Source of the DNA: Bacillus sp. FJAT-50079
GTDB taxonomy: Bacteria > Bacillota > Bacilli > Bacillales > Bacillaceae_C
Length of the DNA stretch: 64,000 bases
Reading direction: 5' to 3'
NCBI RefSeq assembly: GCF_018343515.1
Contig: NZ_JAGYPD010000010.1
Coordinates: 1-64,000, forward strand
Numbering within the stretch: position 1 is the first letter of the stretch; the number at the start of each line of letters is the position of its first letter. Positions 44,990 to 54,577 of the stretch are shown in pieces. Position numbers and translations under genes: made by a program. The notes under the pieces were generated by a model. It was not told where the DNA came from, searched no databases, and saw only the letters and a list, made by a program, of their open reading frames with translations.

Positions 44990-46401
44990 TATTTAATGTA
45001 TTGTAAAACTTCTTCGACCGCCACTTTTCCTTGATCAATACAATCTGGAAGGCCAAGGCCTTCAAATGAGCTACCTGCAATAAAAATTCCCGGCATTGCT
45101 TCACTCATACTAGCCTTCATTTCCTCGACCCTTTGCTTATGACCAACTGTATATTGCGGCATTGCATTTTTCCAGCGTGTAATCATTGTAAAATTTGGTT
45201 TCGCAGTAATATTCATTGTTTCCCGCAAATCATCTAATACAATTTGTTCAATTTCCGCATCTGGTAAATCGACGACGGTTTCTTCACTCGCTCTCCCGAC
45301 ATAGCTTCTTAACAGCACTTTTCCTTCTGGTGTTGTGTGTGGCCATTTTTTATGTGTCCACGTACATGCTGTGATCGTGTAATCACTATTTCTTGAAACG
45401 ACAAAGCCTGTTCCATCAAGCTGATTATCAATATCTTTTGCGTCAAAAGCCATCGCTACGGTTGCAACTGAGGTTGCTGGCATTCGTTTGTAGCTGTCCA
45501 AACACTCTTCATTTGGAAACATCTCTGTAAGCGCCAAATGCGGCAAGGCAACAACTACGCTATCGGCATACATCGTCTCTTCATTGTTTAGTTTAATTTC
45601 GTATCCTCTTTGCAAAGGTGCTTTGTCGATCGATAAAACACGGGTTCCTTTCATGATGGAGCCTGGCTCTAACTTCTCCTCAATGGCATCAACTAACGTT
45701 TGCAAACCGCCTGTTAATGTAAGAAATTTCCCTTGCGTTTTTCCTGATAAACGATGTTTCGATGCATTTGGCGTCGTCTTCTTCATGCCAAAAATTAAGC
45801 TCCGATGATCACGCTCAACTTGGTAAAATTGTGGGAATGTTGACATTAAACTAAGTTGGTCAATATCGCCCGCATATATTCCTGACAATAATGGCTCGAT
45901 TAAATTTTCTACCACTTCATCACCTAAACGTCTTCTGAAAAAATGACCGAGTGATTGATCTTCTTCATTTTTAGATCGAGGCATAACGAGATCGCAAGCC
46001 GCCCTCATTTTCCCTTGTACAGAGAATAAGTTTGTTGTGATAAATGGTCCTATTTTCGTCGGAACTCCCATGACTGCACCTTCTGGCATTGGATGAAGCC
46101 TATCTCTAACAAGCACATACGCTTTTCCAGCATGGTTATTCACGAGTTGGTCCCCTAAACCTACTTCCTTGGCAAGTTCAGAAGCACTTTTTTTTCTTTC
46201 TAAAAAAGAATCTGGCCCTCTTTCAATAACAAAGCCATCGACATACTCCGTTTGGATTTTTCCACCAAGTTTATGACTTGCTTCCACTAGTGTAAGCTCA
46301 ACAGGCAATTCCTGCTCTCGGACTGACTTTTGCAAATAATACATTGCCGTTAGACCGGTTATTCCACCGCCGATCACAACAATCTTTTTCTTACTACCCA
46401 A
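44989..46401 (-). CDS. hemY: HemY (CgoX), coproporphyrinogen III oxidase
   Basis: HemY is an FAD-dependent oxidase that converts coproporphyrinogen III to coproporphyrin III in the Firmicute haem pathway. The 470 residues begin with the dinucleotide-binding motif VVIGGGITGLTAMYYLQ and contain ERGPDSFLERK and the C-terminal FAD segment GIFIAGSSFEGLGLPDC. Translation starts at TTG 46401. It is the last gene of hemEHY, with gaps of 24 bp (hemE-hemH) and 18 bp (hemH-hemY). A 20-bp perfect stem terminator follows. Confidence 0.96.
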   Translation of the reverse strand: MGSKKKIVVIGGGITGLTAMYYLQKSVREQELPVELTLVEASHKLGGKIQTEYVDGFVIERGPDSFLERKKSASELAKEVGLGDQLVNNHAGKAYVLVRDRLHPMPEGAVMGVPTKIGPFITTNLFSVQGKMRAACDLVMPRSKNEEDQSLGHFFRRRLGDEVVENLIEPLLSGIYAGDIDQLSLMSTFPQFYQVERDHRSLIFGMKKTTPNASKHRLSGKTQGKFLTLTGGLQTLVDAIEEKLEPGSIMKGTRVLSIDKAPLQRGYEIKLNNEETMYADSVVVALPHLALTEMFPNEECLDSYKRMPATSVATVAMAFDAKDIDNQLDGTGFVVSRNSDYTITACTWTHKKWPHTTPEGKVLLRSYVGRASEETVVDLPDAEIEQIVLDDLRETMNITAKPNFTMITRWKNAMPQYTVGHKQRVEEMKASMSEAMPGIFIAGSSFEGLGLPDCIDQGKVAVEEVLQYIK

Positions 46402-46419
46402 AATTTCATCGCCTTCTTT

Positions 46420-47358
46420 TTAATCTTGTTTACGTAAATGTTTCAGAACGACGTTCGCCATTGCCTCAAGAAACGCTGGCTGTGCATCCGGCATTGCTGG
46501 ACGATAATAAGTCGCTCCTACTTCATCTGTCACCACTTTGCATTCATAATCATTATCATAAAGCACTTCAAGATGTGTCGATACAAAGCCGACAGGAATG
46601 TAGACAAATGCTTTATAGCCTTTTTCATTATATAAATCACGGGTTAAATCTTGAACATCAGGGCCAATCCACGGCTCCGGCGTATTTCCTTCACTTTGCC
46701 AACCAACAGCATACTCTGTAATGCCTGCCTGCTCAGCAATTAAATCGGCTGTCTCTTGTAACTGATCGGCATATGGGTCACCGTATTGAAGGATTTTTTC
46801 CGGTAAACTATGTGCCGATACAATTAGACATGCCGCTTGTCGCTCTTCTTCCGGCATTTTCGCGTACACTTCTTTCACTTCATCCGCCCAGAAATCAATA
46901 AATTTCGGTTCTTTATACCAGCTTTCAATCGATGTAATCTTTAAGCCGCCAAGTTTTTCCGCTTCTTCTTGTGCACGCCCATTGTATGATTTTACACTAA
47001 ACGTTGAAAAATGCGGAGCAAGAACAATTGATACAGCTTCCGTTATCCCATCTTTATGCATTTTTTCAACAGCATCTTCAATGAACGGTTCAATATGCTT
47101 TAACCCGATATACGCAACGAACTCAACCTCATCTTGAACTTCATTCAAGCGATCTTGTAAACCGTATGCTTGGTTTTCTGTAATTTTAGCGAGCGGAGAA
47201 ATCCCACCAATCGCTTTATATCTTTCTTGCAAATCTTCAAGAGCTTCCTTTGACGGCGCTCGTCCATGTCGAATATGTGTGTAATATCGTTCAATATCAT
47301 CTTCGTGATACGGAGTTCCATAGGCCATTACTAATAGCCCCATTTTCTTTTTAGCCAA
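46420..47358 (-). CDS. hemH: HemH (CpfC), coproporphyrin ferrochelatase
   Basis: HemH inserts Fe2+ into coproporphyrin III. The 312 residues start [20 protein letters not shown]. The metal-binding His is visible in [10 protein letters not shown] and the Glu in [13 protein letters not shown], both characteristic of ferrochelatase. The length equals that of the monomeric soluble Bacillus enzyme (310 aa). It is the middle gene of hemEHY. Confidence 0.97.
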   Translation of the reverse strand: MAKKKMGLLVMAYGTPYHEDDIERYYTHIRHGRAPSKEALEDLQERYKAIGGISPLAKITENQAYGLQDRLNEVQDEVEFVAYIGLKHIEPFIEDAVEKMHKDGITEAVSIVLAPHFSTFSVKSYNGRAQEEAEKLGGLKITSIESWYKEPKFIDFWADEVKEVYAKMPEEERQAACLIVSAHSLPEKILQYGDPYADQLQETADLIAEQAGITEYAVGWQSEGNTPEPWIGPDVQDLTRDLYNEKGYKAFVYIPVGFVSTHLEVLYDNDYECKVVTDEVGATYYRPAMPDAQPAFLEAMANVVLKHLRKQD

Positions 47359-47382
47359 AACAAAACACTCCTTTAAGAAAAA

Positions 47383-48432
47383 TTACTGCTGTTTTAATTT
47401 TTCTGCACTATATTCATGAATAAATGATGTCAATCTTTTTAGCATTTCCGGTTTTACATCTGGGAAAACCCCGTGCCCAAGATTGAAAATAAAGCCTGGC
47501 TTTTCAATTCCTTGATCAATAATAGTCTTAGCTCGTTCTTCTACCGTTTCCCAATTGGAAATGAGGACAGCTGGATCAAGATTTCCTTGGACCGCTTTCG
47601 TTACACCTAATTTCCTTGCATCAGCAATCGGCAATCTCCAGTCAAGCCCAACAACGTCTAACGGCAAATCGTTCCATTCAAGAACGAGGTGGCTCGCGCC
47701 GACTCCGTGCATAATGAGAGGAACTTGCTCCTTGCGCATTTCCGTAAAAATTCGATTCATATATGGTTTAATAAACGCTTGATAGTCCACTCTGCTTAAC
47801 GCACCGACCCAAGAGTCGAACAACTGAATTGCACTAGCGCCTGCTTTAATTTGTGCTTTCAAATAGACAATCGTCATATCCGCTAATTTATTCATTAACG
47901 CCGCCCATGATTCCGGCTCTGAATACATGAATGCCTTCGTTTTATGATAGTTTTTCGATGGGCCACCTTCGATCATATAGCTAGCTAATGTAAATGGCGC
48001 CCCTCCGAAACCAATTAATGGCACGGTTAACTGTTCTTCTGTTAATAATTTAATTGTTTCTAGTACGTATGGAATGTCTTCTTCTGGATTCAACTCACCT
48101 AGCTTCTCGACATCTGCTGTTGAACGAATCGGATTATCAATCACCGGTCCAACTCCGCCAACAATTTCTACATTCACACCAAGTGCCGGAAGTGGAGTCA
48201 TAATGTCTTTATACAAAATGGCCGCATCGACATTATAGTTCTCTACCGGAAGGCGAGTCACATAAGCACAAATATCCGGACGGTGAGTAATCTCAAATAG
48301 CGAATATTTTTCCTTAATTTTGCGATATTCTGGTTGAGATCTGCCCGCTTGCCTCATATACCAAACAGGTACATGATCGGTCTGCTCTCCCCTCGCTGCT
48401 CTTAAAAATGTATCATTCAAAATTTTATTCAT
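47383..48432 (-). CDS. hemE: HemE, uroporphyrinogen decarboxylase
   Basis: HemE decarboxylates uroporphyrinogen III to coproporphyrinogen III. The 349 residues carry the signature [13 protein letters not shown] near the N-terminus, [24 protein letters not shown] and [14 protein letters not shown] at the C-terminus. It is the first gene of hemEHY. The 312-bp upstream region is shared with divergent hmoB. Confidence 0.97.
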   Translation of the reverse strand: MNKILNDTFLRAARGEQTDHVPVWYMRQAGRSQPEYRKIKEKYSLFEITHRPDICAYVTRLPVENYNVDAAILYKDIMTPLPALGVNVEIVGGVGPVIDNPIRSTADVEKLGELNPEEDIPYVLETIKLLTEEQLTVPLIGFGGAPFTLASYMIEGGPSKNYHKTKAFMYSEPESWAALMNKLADMTIVYLKAQIKAGASAIQLFDSWVGALSRVDYQAFIKPYMNRIFTEMRKEQVPLIMHGVGASHLVLEWNDLPLDVVGLDWRLPIADARKLGVTKAVQGNLDPAVLISNWETVEERAKTIIDQGIEKPGFIFNLGHGVFPDVKPEMLKRLTSFIHEYSAEKLKQQ

Positions 48433-48745
48433 TTAAGTAGTCCGCCTTTCATTTATAGATAGGGCAGGAAATTTAAGACTCCCCGCCTCTTACCTTTTTT
48501 AAAAAAATATATACCATTCTTTATAATAAACTTTTTCTAACAAGAAATCGAATCAATGAATTCTTCCTTAATATAGTTGTTTTCTTTATGTAAGTATAGA
48601 CAGATGTAGCGCTTGTCATAAATTTGTCCTTTTTTTCTCGATATATTGTTCACGTCTTATGCACAATTTCAGCTTTGCCATTGAATTTGTAACAGGTTTG
48701 AAATAATTTTTTCTGTGGTAAGATAACAAAAAAGGGGGGGTTCTA
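48433..48745. other. Intergenic region hemE / hmoB
   Basis: The 313-bp AT-rich divergent promoter region contains promoter-like TA-rich blocks (GGTATATAT on the minus strand; TTGAAATAA then TAAGATAAC before hmoB on the plus strand). No clear Fur or PerR palindrome and no ORF are seen. Confidence 0.45.
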
Positions 48746-49240
48746 GTGTTCACATATATTACTTCTGGGACGTATCATTATTTGAAAAAATTTGAAGTAA
48801 AACACTATGAAGAACAAATGTATTTAATGCAAAGTCTTACTTGTCAATTATGGCATGAGACCCCGGGACCGAGTATTTTTCAATCACCGCGCAAATATGA
48901 GGTGATTGATTCAGCAGGTAAGCTTTCTGCTCATGGCTTCGTCGCCAGCAATCACTTAGCAATTAGCGATGAGGGGCGGCCAATTTTTGAATATGAAATA
49001 AAAAATCTAAGCAAGATGCTCATTCATAAACAAGGATTTATTGCATTGCGTGTCCTCCGTCCACTTACAACCGATACGTATATTGTCATGACGATGTGGC
49101 AAAAGGAATCAGAGCTTGATGAATGGAAAAATTCCGGTATGCTTGACCATGTGACCGTCAGTAAAAGCGTACTTTCAGGACCTAGCTTTTTATCTACCTT
49201 CTACGTAGATGATGAAGAAATCGAGTTTTTCGAAGACTGA
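48746..49240 (+). CDS. hmoB: HmoB, haem-degrading monooxygenase
   Basis: The 164-residue protein is colinear with B. subtilis HmoB (YhgC). The C-terminal ABM-type ferredoxin-like fold is seen in GFIALRVLRPLTTDTYIVMT and MWQKESELDEWKNSG. HmoB opens haem to release iron. It starts with GTG after an unusually G-rich site (GGGGGGG). It sits back to back with hemEHY, so haem synthesis and degradation genes share a divergent region. Confidence 0.93.
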   Translation: MFTYITSGTYHYLKKFEVKHYEEQMYLMQSLTCQLWHETPGPSIFQSPRKYEVIDSAGKLSAHGFVASNHLAISDEGRPIFEYEIKNLSKMLIHKQGFIALRVLRPLTTDTYIVMTMWQKESELDEWKNSGMLDHVTVSKSVLSGPSFLSTFYVDDEEIEFFED

Positions 49241-49248
49241 CATTGCGG

Positions 49249-49275
49249 CTGCCTATTGTTAGGCAGTCTTCTTTT
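49249..49275 (+). terminator. Terminator of hmoB
   Basis: GGCTGCCTA-TTGT-TAGGCAGTC followed by TTCTTTTTTTT. Confidence 0.85.
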
Positions 49276-49327
49276 TTTTAAAAATTGGTATAATGGGTTC
49301 ATAACGAACTTTAGGGGTGGTGTTCAA

Positions 49328-50497
49328 GTGAAGCAGCAGCTTTTTGAACGATTGGAAAAATACAATAATGAAATGATTGAAATTCGCCGATATTTGCATC
49401 AAAATCCCGAACTCTCATTTAAAGAATTCAAAACAGCCGCCTATATCGAAAATTTTTATAAACAACTTGGTGTGGAAGTAAAAAGTGGTGTTGGCGGAAA
49501 TGGTGTAGTAGCGAAAATTAAAGGCCGGAAACCTGGAAAAACAGTTGCTTTACGTGCTGATTTTGATGCATTACCGATTCATGAAGAAACAAATTTGCCC
49601 TTTCGATCACTCGTGCCAGGTGTGATGCATGCATGCGGCCATGATGGGCATACGGCGATACTGCTCATTCTCGGAAAAGTGCTTCATGAAATGCGGAACG
49701 GACTCGCCGGAGAGTATGTACTCATTCACCAGCATGCGGAAGAATACGCGCCAGGTGGAGCGATAGCGATGATCGAAGCTGGCTGTCTTGACGGTGTCGA
49801 TGTCATCTACGGAACACATCTATGGGCAGATACGCCATATGGGACAGTGGAATATCGAAAAGGGCCGATTATGGCTGCCGCTGACCGCTTTGAAATTACG
49901 ATTAAAGGCTATGGCGGACACGGTGCACAGCCGCATAAAACAAAAGATGCAATTGTCATCGGTGCACAGCTCATTATGAACTTGCAACAAATTGTGAGCA
50001 GAAAAGTTGACCCGATTGACTCCGCTGTTTTATCGATCGGCTCATTTATCTCTGACAATGCTTTTAATGTTATTGCTGATAGGGCGACATTAATTGGGAC
50101 AGTCAGAACGTTTAGTGAAGATGTGAGAGGTTTTATGGAAGATGAAATTGAGAGAGTTATAAAAGGGACATGCTTAGCGGCAGGCTGTCAGTATGAATAT
50201 AACTATGATCGAGGCTATCCAGCTGTTGTCAACCATGAAAAGGAAACAGACTTTCTTGTTACATGCGCCAAAGAAGTAACTGAGATTGATACAGTCGCTG
50301 AGGGAAAACCACAAATGGGTGGAGAAGATTTTGCTTACTACTTGCAGCACGTGAATGGAACCTTTTTCTTTACAGGAGCGAAACCAGACAACGTCGAAAA
50401 AACATATCCACATCACCATCCAAAATTTGATATAAACGAAAAATCTCTGCTTATCGCTGCGAAAACACTGGGCTTGGCTGCGTTAAATTCACAATAA
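49328..50497 (+). CDS. yhaA: YhaA, M20 family amidohydrolase
   Basis: The 389-residue M20/amidohydrolase family peptidase probably hydrolyses N-acyl amino acids or peptides. Metal ligands lie in HACGHDGHT, in QHAEEYAPGG and in YPHHHPKF. The embedded dimerisation domain has GYGGHGAQPHKTKDAI. The GTG at 49328 is preceded by GGGGTGG; the longer frame to 49256 crosses the hmoB terminator. The neighbourhood next to ecsB matches B. subtilis yhaA. Confidence 0.92.
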   Translation: MKQQLFERLEKYNNEMIEIRRYLHQNPELSFKEFKTAAYIENFYKQLGVEVKSGVGGNGVVAKIKGRKPGKTVALRADFDALPIHEETNLPFRSLVPGVMHACGHDGHTAILLILGKVLHEMRNGLAGEYVLIHQHAEEYAPGGAIAMIEAGCLDGVDVIYGTHLWADTPYGTVEYRKGPIMAAADRFEITIKGYGGHGAQPHKTKDAIVIGAQLIMNLQQIVSRKVDPIDSAVLSIGSFISDNAFNVIADRATLIGTVRTFSEDVRGFMEDEIERVIKGTCLAAGCQYEYNYDRGYPAVVNHEKETDFLVTCAKEVTEIDTVAEGKPQMGGEDFAYYLQHVNGTFFFTGAKPDNVEKTYPHHHPKFDINEKSLLIAAKTLGLAALNSQ

Positions 50498-50501
50498 AGA
50501 A

Positions 50502-50530
50502 AATGGTGGTGAAATTTTTTCACCACCATT
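50502..50530. terminator. Bidirectional terminator yhaA / ecsB
   Basis: AAATGGTGGTGAAA / TTTCACCACCATT between convergent genes. Confidence 0.85.
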
Positions 50531-50550
50531 CTCATATAATCCATATCCGC

Positions 50551-51777
50551 TTAAACTTTCCCCTCAAACTTCGTAATTCTCCCAGGCGCATACATCTTTG
50601 CAAATACGAGAGCAAATACAATCGCCACTCCCCCAACGATTACACCTTGGATGAAGTCCCCTCCTATCGCTGCACAAACACCAAATAATATCGCTTGACC
50701 AATTAATACTTTAACGAGCAGTGAGAGAAAAGCAATTCTTTTCTGCGTTGCAGCAATCGGATATAACTGTGTCCAAATCGTCCAATTATGTTTGCGAAGC
50801 ATCGGCATTAGTTGGAAACCGGTTAAATAAATGAATAATAATGAAATCGCAACAGAGAAATAGATATTTCCATAAAAAAGCAATAATCCTGCTGCAATCA
50901 GTGAAAGTCTTATGATTAATCCAGAAAACTCACTCGTGCGAACGAGTGTCCTTGCAAATAAAAATCGATACGTTTGATCACTTCCGTACGGAATTCGCGC
51001 AAAAATAAAATCAAGCCACTTTCTTCTTTTTACTTGTCCTTTTAAATGTGGGACGTCGGTAAACATATTAGCTGTTCGGTAAAATGCCTGCATTCTCCCT
51101 TGTTCTTTATCGATTAATAGTTCCCATTGGATCGGCTTCTTTTTTACCAATTCCCGAAAATAAACCGTAAATGCAGCCATTAAAATGACGACGACACCAA
51201 TATACCAAAACGAGGCTTCTACAATGATAAAATACATGAGCAGTGCGCTAAATAAATAGCGGATCAGCCAATCATACAGCCAGATTGCGCGATCATTCAT
51301 TTTTAACATGTACCAATGCAAAATTATGTTCCAATATTTCACAATGAGCGCAATCGCCAGGAATAGAAAAAATGGCTTAAATCCTTTTCCCGTTACTTGC
51401 GCATACATCGGCATGAACGCAGCGAGCACGAGTAAAATAATGTATGCTTGCGTAATAAAACTTAGTCTCTTCCCTTTTTTAAAATACGTCTCAAGCTTTA
51501 CCTCTAACGGCAATAAAAAAACGATGTCAGCTTCTTTTAAAAGGGTTTGAATCGGACTTGCAGCAAGGAATATCGCTAGTACCGCCGCCATCAAAATACC
51601 TACCGGGAACCCAGAATCAAGCGTCTTTACCCATTCCGAATAATAATATATTGCCGCACCGCCCCCAAAGATAAGAACAAAGAGCAAATGATCATTAAAC
51701 ATATATTTAAAATAACGGCGCAGTTCTTTAATAAATGATTGAACTCTTTCTTGCCATAACTGATTAATCTGCATCAT
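50551..51777 (-). CDS. ecsB: EcsB, ABC transporter permease
   Basis: The 408-residue integral membrane protein has about ten helices (first at 29-45, LLFVLIFGGGAAIYYY) and equals B. subtilis EcsB in length. With EcsA it forms an ABC transporter whose loss reduces protein secretion, sporulation and competence by lowering RasP intramembrane proteolysis. Its start overlaps the ecsA 3' end by 14 bp, indicating coupling. Confidence 0.95.
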   Translation of the reverse strand: MMQINQLWQERVQSFIKELRRYFKYMFNDHLLFVLIFGGGAAIYYYSEWVKTLDSGFPVGILMAAVLAIFLAASPIQTLLKEADIVFLLPLEVKLETYFKKGKRLSFITQAYIILLVLAAFMPMYAQVTGKGFKPFFLFLAIALIVKYWNIILHWYMLKMNDRAIWLYDWLIRYLFSALLMYFIIVEASFWYIGVVVILMAAFTVYFRELVKKKPIQWELLIDKEQGRMQAFYRTANMFTDVPHLKGQVKRRKWLDFIFARIPYGSDQTYRFLFARTLVRTSEFSGLIIRLSLIAAGLLLFYGNIYFSVAISLLFIYLTGFQLMPMLRKHNWTIWTQLYPIAATQKRIAFLSLLVKVLIGQAILFGVCAAIGGDFIQGVIVGGVAIVFALVFAKMYAPGRITKFEGKV

Positions 51778-52513
51778 CGATCTCTTCTTCCTTTGTCAGC
51801 TGCAAATAAATATCATCCAATGTTGCATTCGGCATATTAAATTGTTGTTGTAGCTCCATTAGTGAGCCTTGTGCCCTTATTTCCCCATTATGTAAAATGA
51901 TAAAGCCATCGCAATAACGCTCAGCCGTTGCTAAAATATGTGTAGACATTAAAATGCCTGCCCCATCTTTCTTCATTCTTCCCATTAATTCAAGTAAGGA
52001 TTGAATCGCCAACGGGTCAAGCCCGACAAACGGTTCATCAATAATGTATAAAGGCGGCTCAATAAGAAACGCACACATAATCATTACTTTCTGCTTCATT
52101 CCTTTTGAAAAATGCGAAGGAAACCATTTTAATTTTTTATCTAGCCGAAATTCTTTTAAAAGTGGTCCAATTCTTTCTTCAAACTTTTTTTCTGAAAGTC
52201 CGTATGCCATCGCAGCTAATTTCAAATGCTCTTCCAATGTAAGTTCTTCATATAAAATCGGAGTTTCTGGTACAAATGAAAATTGTTTACGATATTCCTC
52301 TGGAGCCTTTTTTAATGACAGGCCATTGATCGTAATTTGCCCCTTTCGTTCCTCCATCAAGCCAATAATATGCTTAATCGTAGTACTTTTTCCAGCTCCA
52401 TTCAGGCCAATCAGACCGATCATCTCACCCGCTTTTAAGGAAAATGAAATATCTTTTAATACAGGCTTTTTTGTATACCCGCCTGTTACGTTTTTTACTT
52501 CTAATAAAGACAT
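51764..52513 (-). CDS. ecsA: EcsA, ABC transporter ATPase
   Basis: The 249-residue ATPase has Walker A GLNGAGKSTTIKH, signature HFSKGMKQKVMIM, Walker B LYIIDEPFVGLD and H-loop MSTHILATAERYCD. It pairs with EcsB. Start ATG 52513 (MSLLEVKNVTGGY) matches B. subtilis EcsA; the ORF reaching 52588 has no conserved sequence. AAAGGGCG is the ribosome-binding site. The gene order ecsA / hit (divergent) is conserved in Bacillus. Confidence 0.96.
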   Translation of the reverse strand: MSLLEVKNVTGGYTKKPVLKDISFSLKAGEMIGLIGLNGAGKSTTIKHIIGLMEERKGQITINGLSLKKAPEEYRKQFSFVPETPILYEELTLEEHLKLAAMAYGLSEKKFEERIGPLLKEFRLDKKLKWFPSHFSKGMKQKVMIMCAFLIEPPLYIIDEPFVGLDPLAIQSLLELMGRMKKDGAGILMSTHILATAERYCDGFIILHNGEIRAQGSLMELQQQFNMPNATLDDIYLQLTKEEEIDDAD

Positions 52514-52655
52514 CATAAACGCCCTTTCTTCTTTCAGACTTCCATACATGCTATTGTACCAAAAAAGTGTAATGCGTACACTGATCATTGGATGAAATTA
52601 CCTTTATATATTTCTAAAAAAGCGGACATCATAGTTAGTGAAGGAGCGGGGCAAC

Positions 52656-52970
52656 AGCGAAACTGGGGTGGTTGTCGAAGACAGGAATCGGCAGTAGAAG
52701 CGGAAAGCACGATGAACATTGACATGGACATCGATTATCAATCTTGACAAACATGACAAGGGAGATGATTGCATTGGGCATGATCAAGGAAAATCGTACA
52801 TTTCACTCATGATCATTCGATCATGACCAAAGCGAAACTGGGGTGATTGTCGAAGACAGAAATCGGCAGTAGAAGCGGAAAGCCACGATGAACATTGAAC
52901 ATGGACATCGATTATCAAACTTGACAAACATGACAGGGGAGATGATTGCATTGGGCATGATCATGAAGAA
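52656..52970. repeat. Tandem duplication of a ~140-bp non-coding unit
   Basis: The segment from 52656 to about 52790 is repeated from 52831 to about 52970 with a 175-bp period and few differences. Both contain AGCGAAACTGGGGTG, ATCGGCAGTAGAAGCGGAAAG, CATGGACATCGATTATCAA and GATGATTGCATTGGGCATGATCA. Between the copies lies a palindrome, TCATGATC-ATTC-GATCATGA (52807-52826). The whole ecsA-hit gap (52514-53139) holds no supported protein gene. Confidence 0.88.
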
Positions 52971-53040
52971 TCGGATTTTTCTTTAACGTTTGCCGTGATG
53001 GCAAATAAAGAAACTTTCCAATGTACCCGCTAATCCCTTC

Positions 53041-53080
53041 AACGTGCAGGGTTTTTCCATAAAAACCCCTGCACGTTTTT
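53041..53080 (+). terminator. Orphan plus-strand terminator between ecsA and hit
   Basis: AACGTGCAGGGTTTTT / AAAAACCCCTGCACGTTTTT forms a long stem with a T-run on the plus strand. No plus-strand gene lies upstream of it, since ecsA is divergent, so it would end a transcript covering the duplicated region. Confidence 0.8.
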
Positions 53081-53139
53081 CACTTTCTTTATCGATATGG
53101 TACGATGTCTATGTATAAATAAGGAAGGTGGATTTTGTT

Positions 53140-53562
53140 ATGGATAATTGTATTTTTTGTAAAATCGTCAATGGTGAATTACCAGCGGCTAAAGTATTCG
53201 AAAATGATGATGTCGTAGCGTTTCTTGATATTAGTCAAATTACGAAAGGACATACACTCGTCATTCCGAAAGTACATAGTGAAAACATTTACGATTTGCC
53301 AGCAGAAACAGCGGCAAAATTATTTGAAGTCATCCCTGCCATCTCTCGTGCGCTTAATACTGAGTTTCAGCCAGAAGGATTGAACCTGTTACAAAATAAC
53401 GGAGCGTTTGCCGGACAGGCTGTTTTCCATTTTCATTTGCATCTGATCCCGCGCTATGATGAAACAGATGGATTTGGCACGAAATATATTAGCCATCAAG
53501 CAGATTATAGTACGGAGGATTTACAAACAATGGCAAAAGCGATTCAGCAAAAGATCAATTAA
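53140..53562 (+). CDS. hit: Hit, HIT-family hydrolase
   Basis: The 140-residue HIT protein (HinT branch) hydrolyses nucleoside phosphoramidates or related nucleotides. The zinc-binding N-terminus is CIFCKIVNGE and the histidine triad is HFHLHLIPRY. Start ATG 53140 has AAGGAAGGTGG upstream; the GTG at 53128 overlaps that site. It is divergent from ecsA, as in B. subtilis. Confidence 0.95.
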   Translation: MDNCIFCKIVNGELPAAKVFENDDVVAFLDISQITKGHTLVIPKVHSENIYDLPAETAAKLFEVIPAISRALNTEFQPEGLNLLQNNGAFAGQAVFHFHLHLIPRYDETDGFGTKYISHQADYSTEDLQTMAKAIQQKIN

Positions 53563-53645
53563 TCCCCTTCTTTCTCCTCACAATCTATGCTACAATATTC
53601 TTAAACTTTCGCTGGCAGCAACGAGTGCATGTCAGGAAAGCAACA

Positions 53646-53668
53646 TAGATGAGTTGAGAAGAGGAGAG
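53646..53668 (+). promoter_or_regulatory. TRAP-like (G/U)AG repeats overlapping the trpP ribosome-binding site
   Basis: TAG-AT-GAG-TT-GAG-AA-GAG-GA-GAG forms five triplets at exact 5-nt spacing from 53646 to 53668, 8 nt before the trpP ATG. In B. subtilis, tryptophan-activated TRAP binds (G/U)AG repeats of this kind over the trpP Shine-Dalgarno to block translation. A further GAG lies at 53623. Confidence 0.8.
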
Positions 53669-53676
53669 ATTTACAA

Positions 53677-54198
53677 ATGAATACAAGGGTACTTGTTGTT
53701 TTATCATTGCTACTGGGGATTGGTACAGCACTTCATTTTATTATGCCAGCGATTATGGGAGTTACACCAGATATGCTGCTTGCAATGATGTTTCTAGGGA
53801 TTGTATTATTTCCTGAAAAGAAAAATGTATTGCTTCTAGGGATTGCAACTGGACTTTTATCAGCATTGACGACTGGTTTTCCAATGGGGCAAATTCCAAA
53901 CATGATCGACAAACCGATTACAGCATTCGTATTTTTCGGGTTATTTTTAATCATTAGAAAAATTCCTCATATTGCTGGGCTTACCATTCTAACGGCTATT
54001 TGCACAATCGTTTCAGGAGTCCTTTTCTTGGGATCAGCGGCAATCTTTTTTGAATTACCAGGTGGAGCAACACTTCTAGGATTGATTTCAGTAGCGGTTC
54101 TTCCAGCAGCATTGCTAAACAGTGTATTAATTTTCATCATTTACCCAGTTGTTAAGACGGTATTAAAGAGAACGAATTTACTTGAACAAGCAGCTTAA
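53677..54198 (+). CDS. trpP: TrpP, tryptophan transporter
   Basis: The 173-residue membrane protein has five hydrophobic helices and the TrpP segment GFPMGQIPNMIDKPITAFVF, matching B. subtilis TrpP (YhaG). It imports tryptophan, probably as the substrate-binding S-type component or as a stand-alone carrier. GAG repeats overlapping its ribosome-binding site predict TRAP translational control. A terminator follows. Confidence 0.93.
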   Translation: MNTRVLVVLSLLLGIGTALHFIMPAIMGVTPDMLLAMMFLGIVLFPEKKNVLLLGIATGLLSALTTGFPMGQIPNMIDKPITAFVFFGLFLIIRKIPHIAGLTILTAICTIVSGVLFLGSAAIFFELPGGATLLGLISVAVLPAALLNSVLIFIIYPVVKTVLKRTNLLEQAA

Positions 54199-54203
54199 CC
54201 AAA

Positions 54204-54234
54204 GAAGAACCTGGAAAACCAGGTTCTTCTTTAT
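54204..54234. terminator. Bidirectional terminator behind trpP
   Basis: AAAGAAGAACCTGG-AAAA-CCAGGTTCTTCTTT between convergent genes. Confidence 0.9.
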
Positions 54235-54425
54235 TTTATCGATAGAGCAATCAGCACCCCGATGACTAAACAGATAAAGCCCGCACCTCCAAGTGTCATC
54301 GCTCTTTGCTTTAAAATCTTTTTAGGAGGGTAAATACCAGGTCTCCGTTGTGACGCTACATAATGTAGCATCCCTGCCAGCAGGAGTGCAGCGAGAAAAA
54401 AAATAACAGTTATGATCCCTTTCAT
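54231..54425 (-). CDS. Small two-helix membrane protein, unknown
   Basis: The 64-residue protein has helices at about 3-21 (GIITVIFFLAALLLAGML) and 43-62 (LGGAGFICLVIGVLIALSI) separated by a basic loop (SQRRPGIYPPKKILKQR). GAGGTGAG lies 7 nt before the ATG. It is located between trpP and yhaH. No family is recognised. Confidence 0.7.
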   Translation of the reverse strand: MKGIITVIFFLAALLLAGMLHYVASQRRPGIYPPKKILKQRAMTLGGAGFICLVIGVLIALSIK

Positions 54426-54577
54426 ATGCGCTCACCTCAGTTTTGCTACTCCTTTTCTTTCATCTTATGCACAAAAAAAGGTTAGCATGATTGTGAGCGG
54501 GTAAAGTTTAATGCAGGATTTTTTTATTTTTTGTAGAAAAGGATAGAATAGAGACTATGAAGTTGAGGTGATACACA

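Noticed and set aside
44601-45006. Open frames over array 2 encoding HxYTSQSFGFTSHL repeats
   Set aside because: Same artefact as array 1; some units are 19 bp, which breaks any common frame.
54488-54515. Sigma-B-like promoter (GGGTAA) before yhaH
   Set aside because: The -35 GTTAGC deviates strongly from GTTTAA, so the match is too weak.
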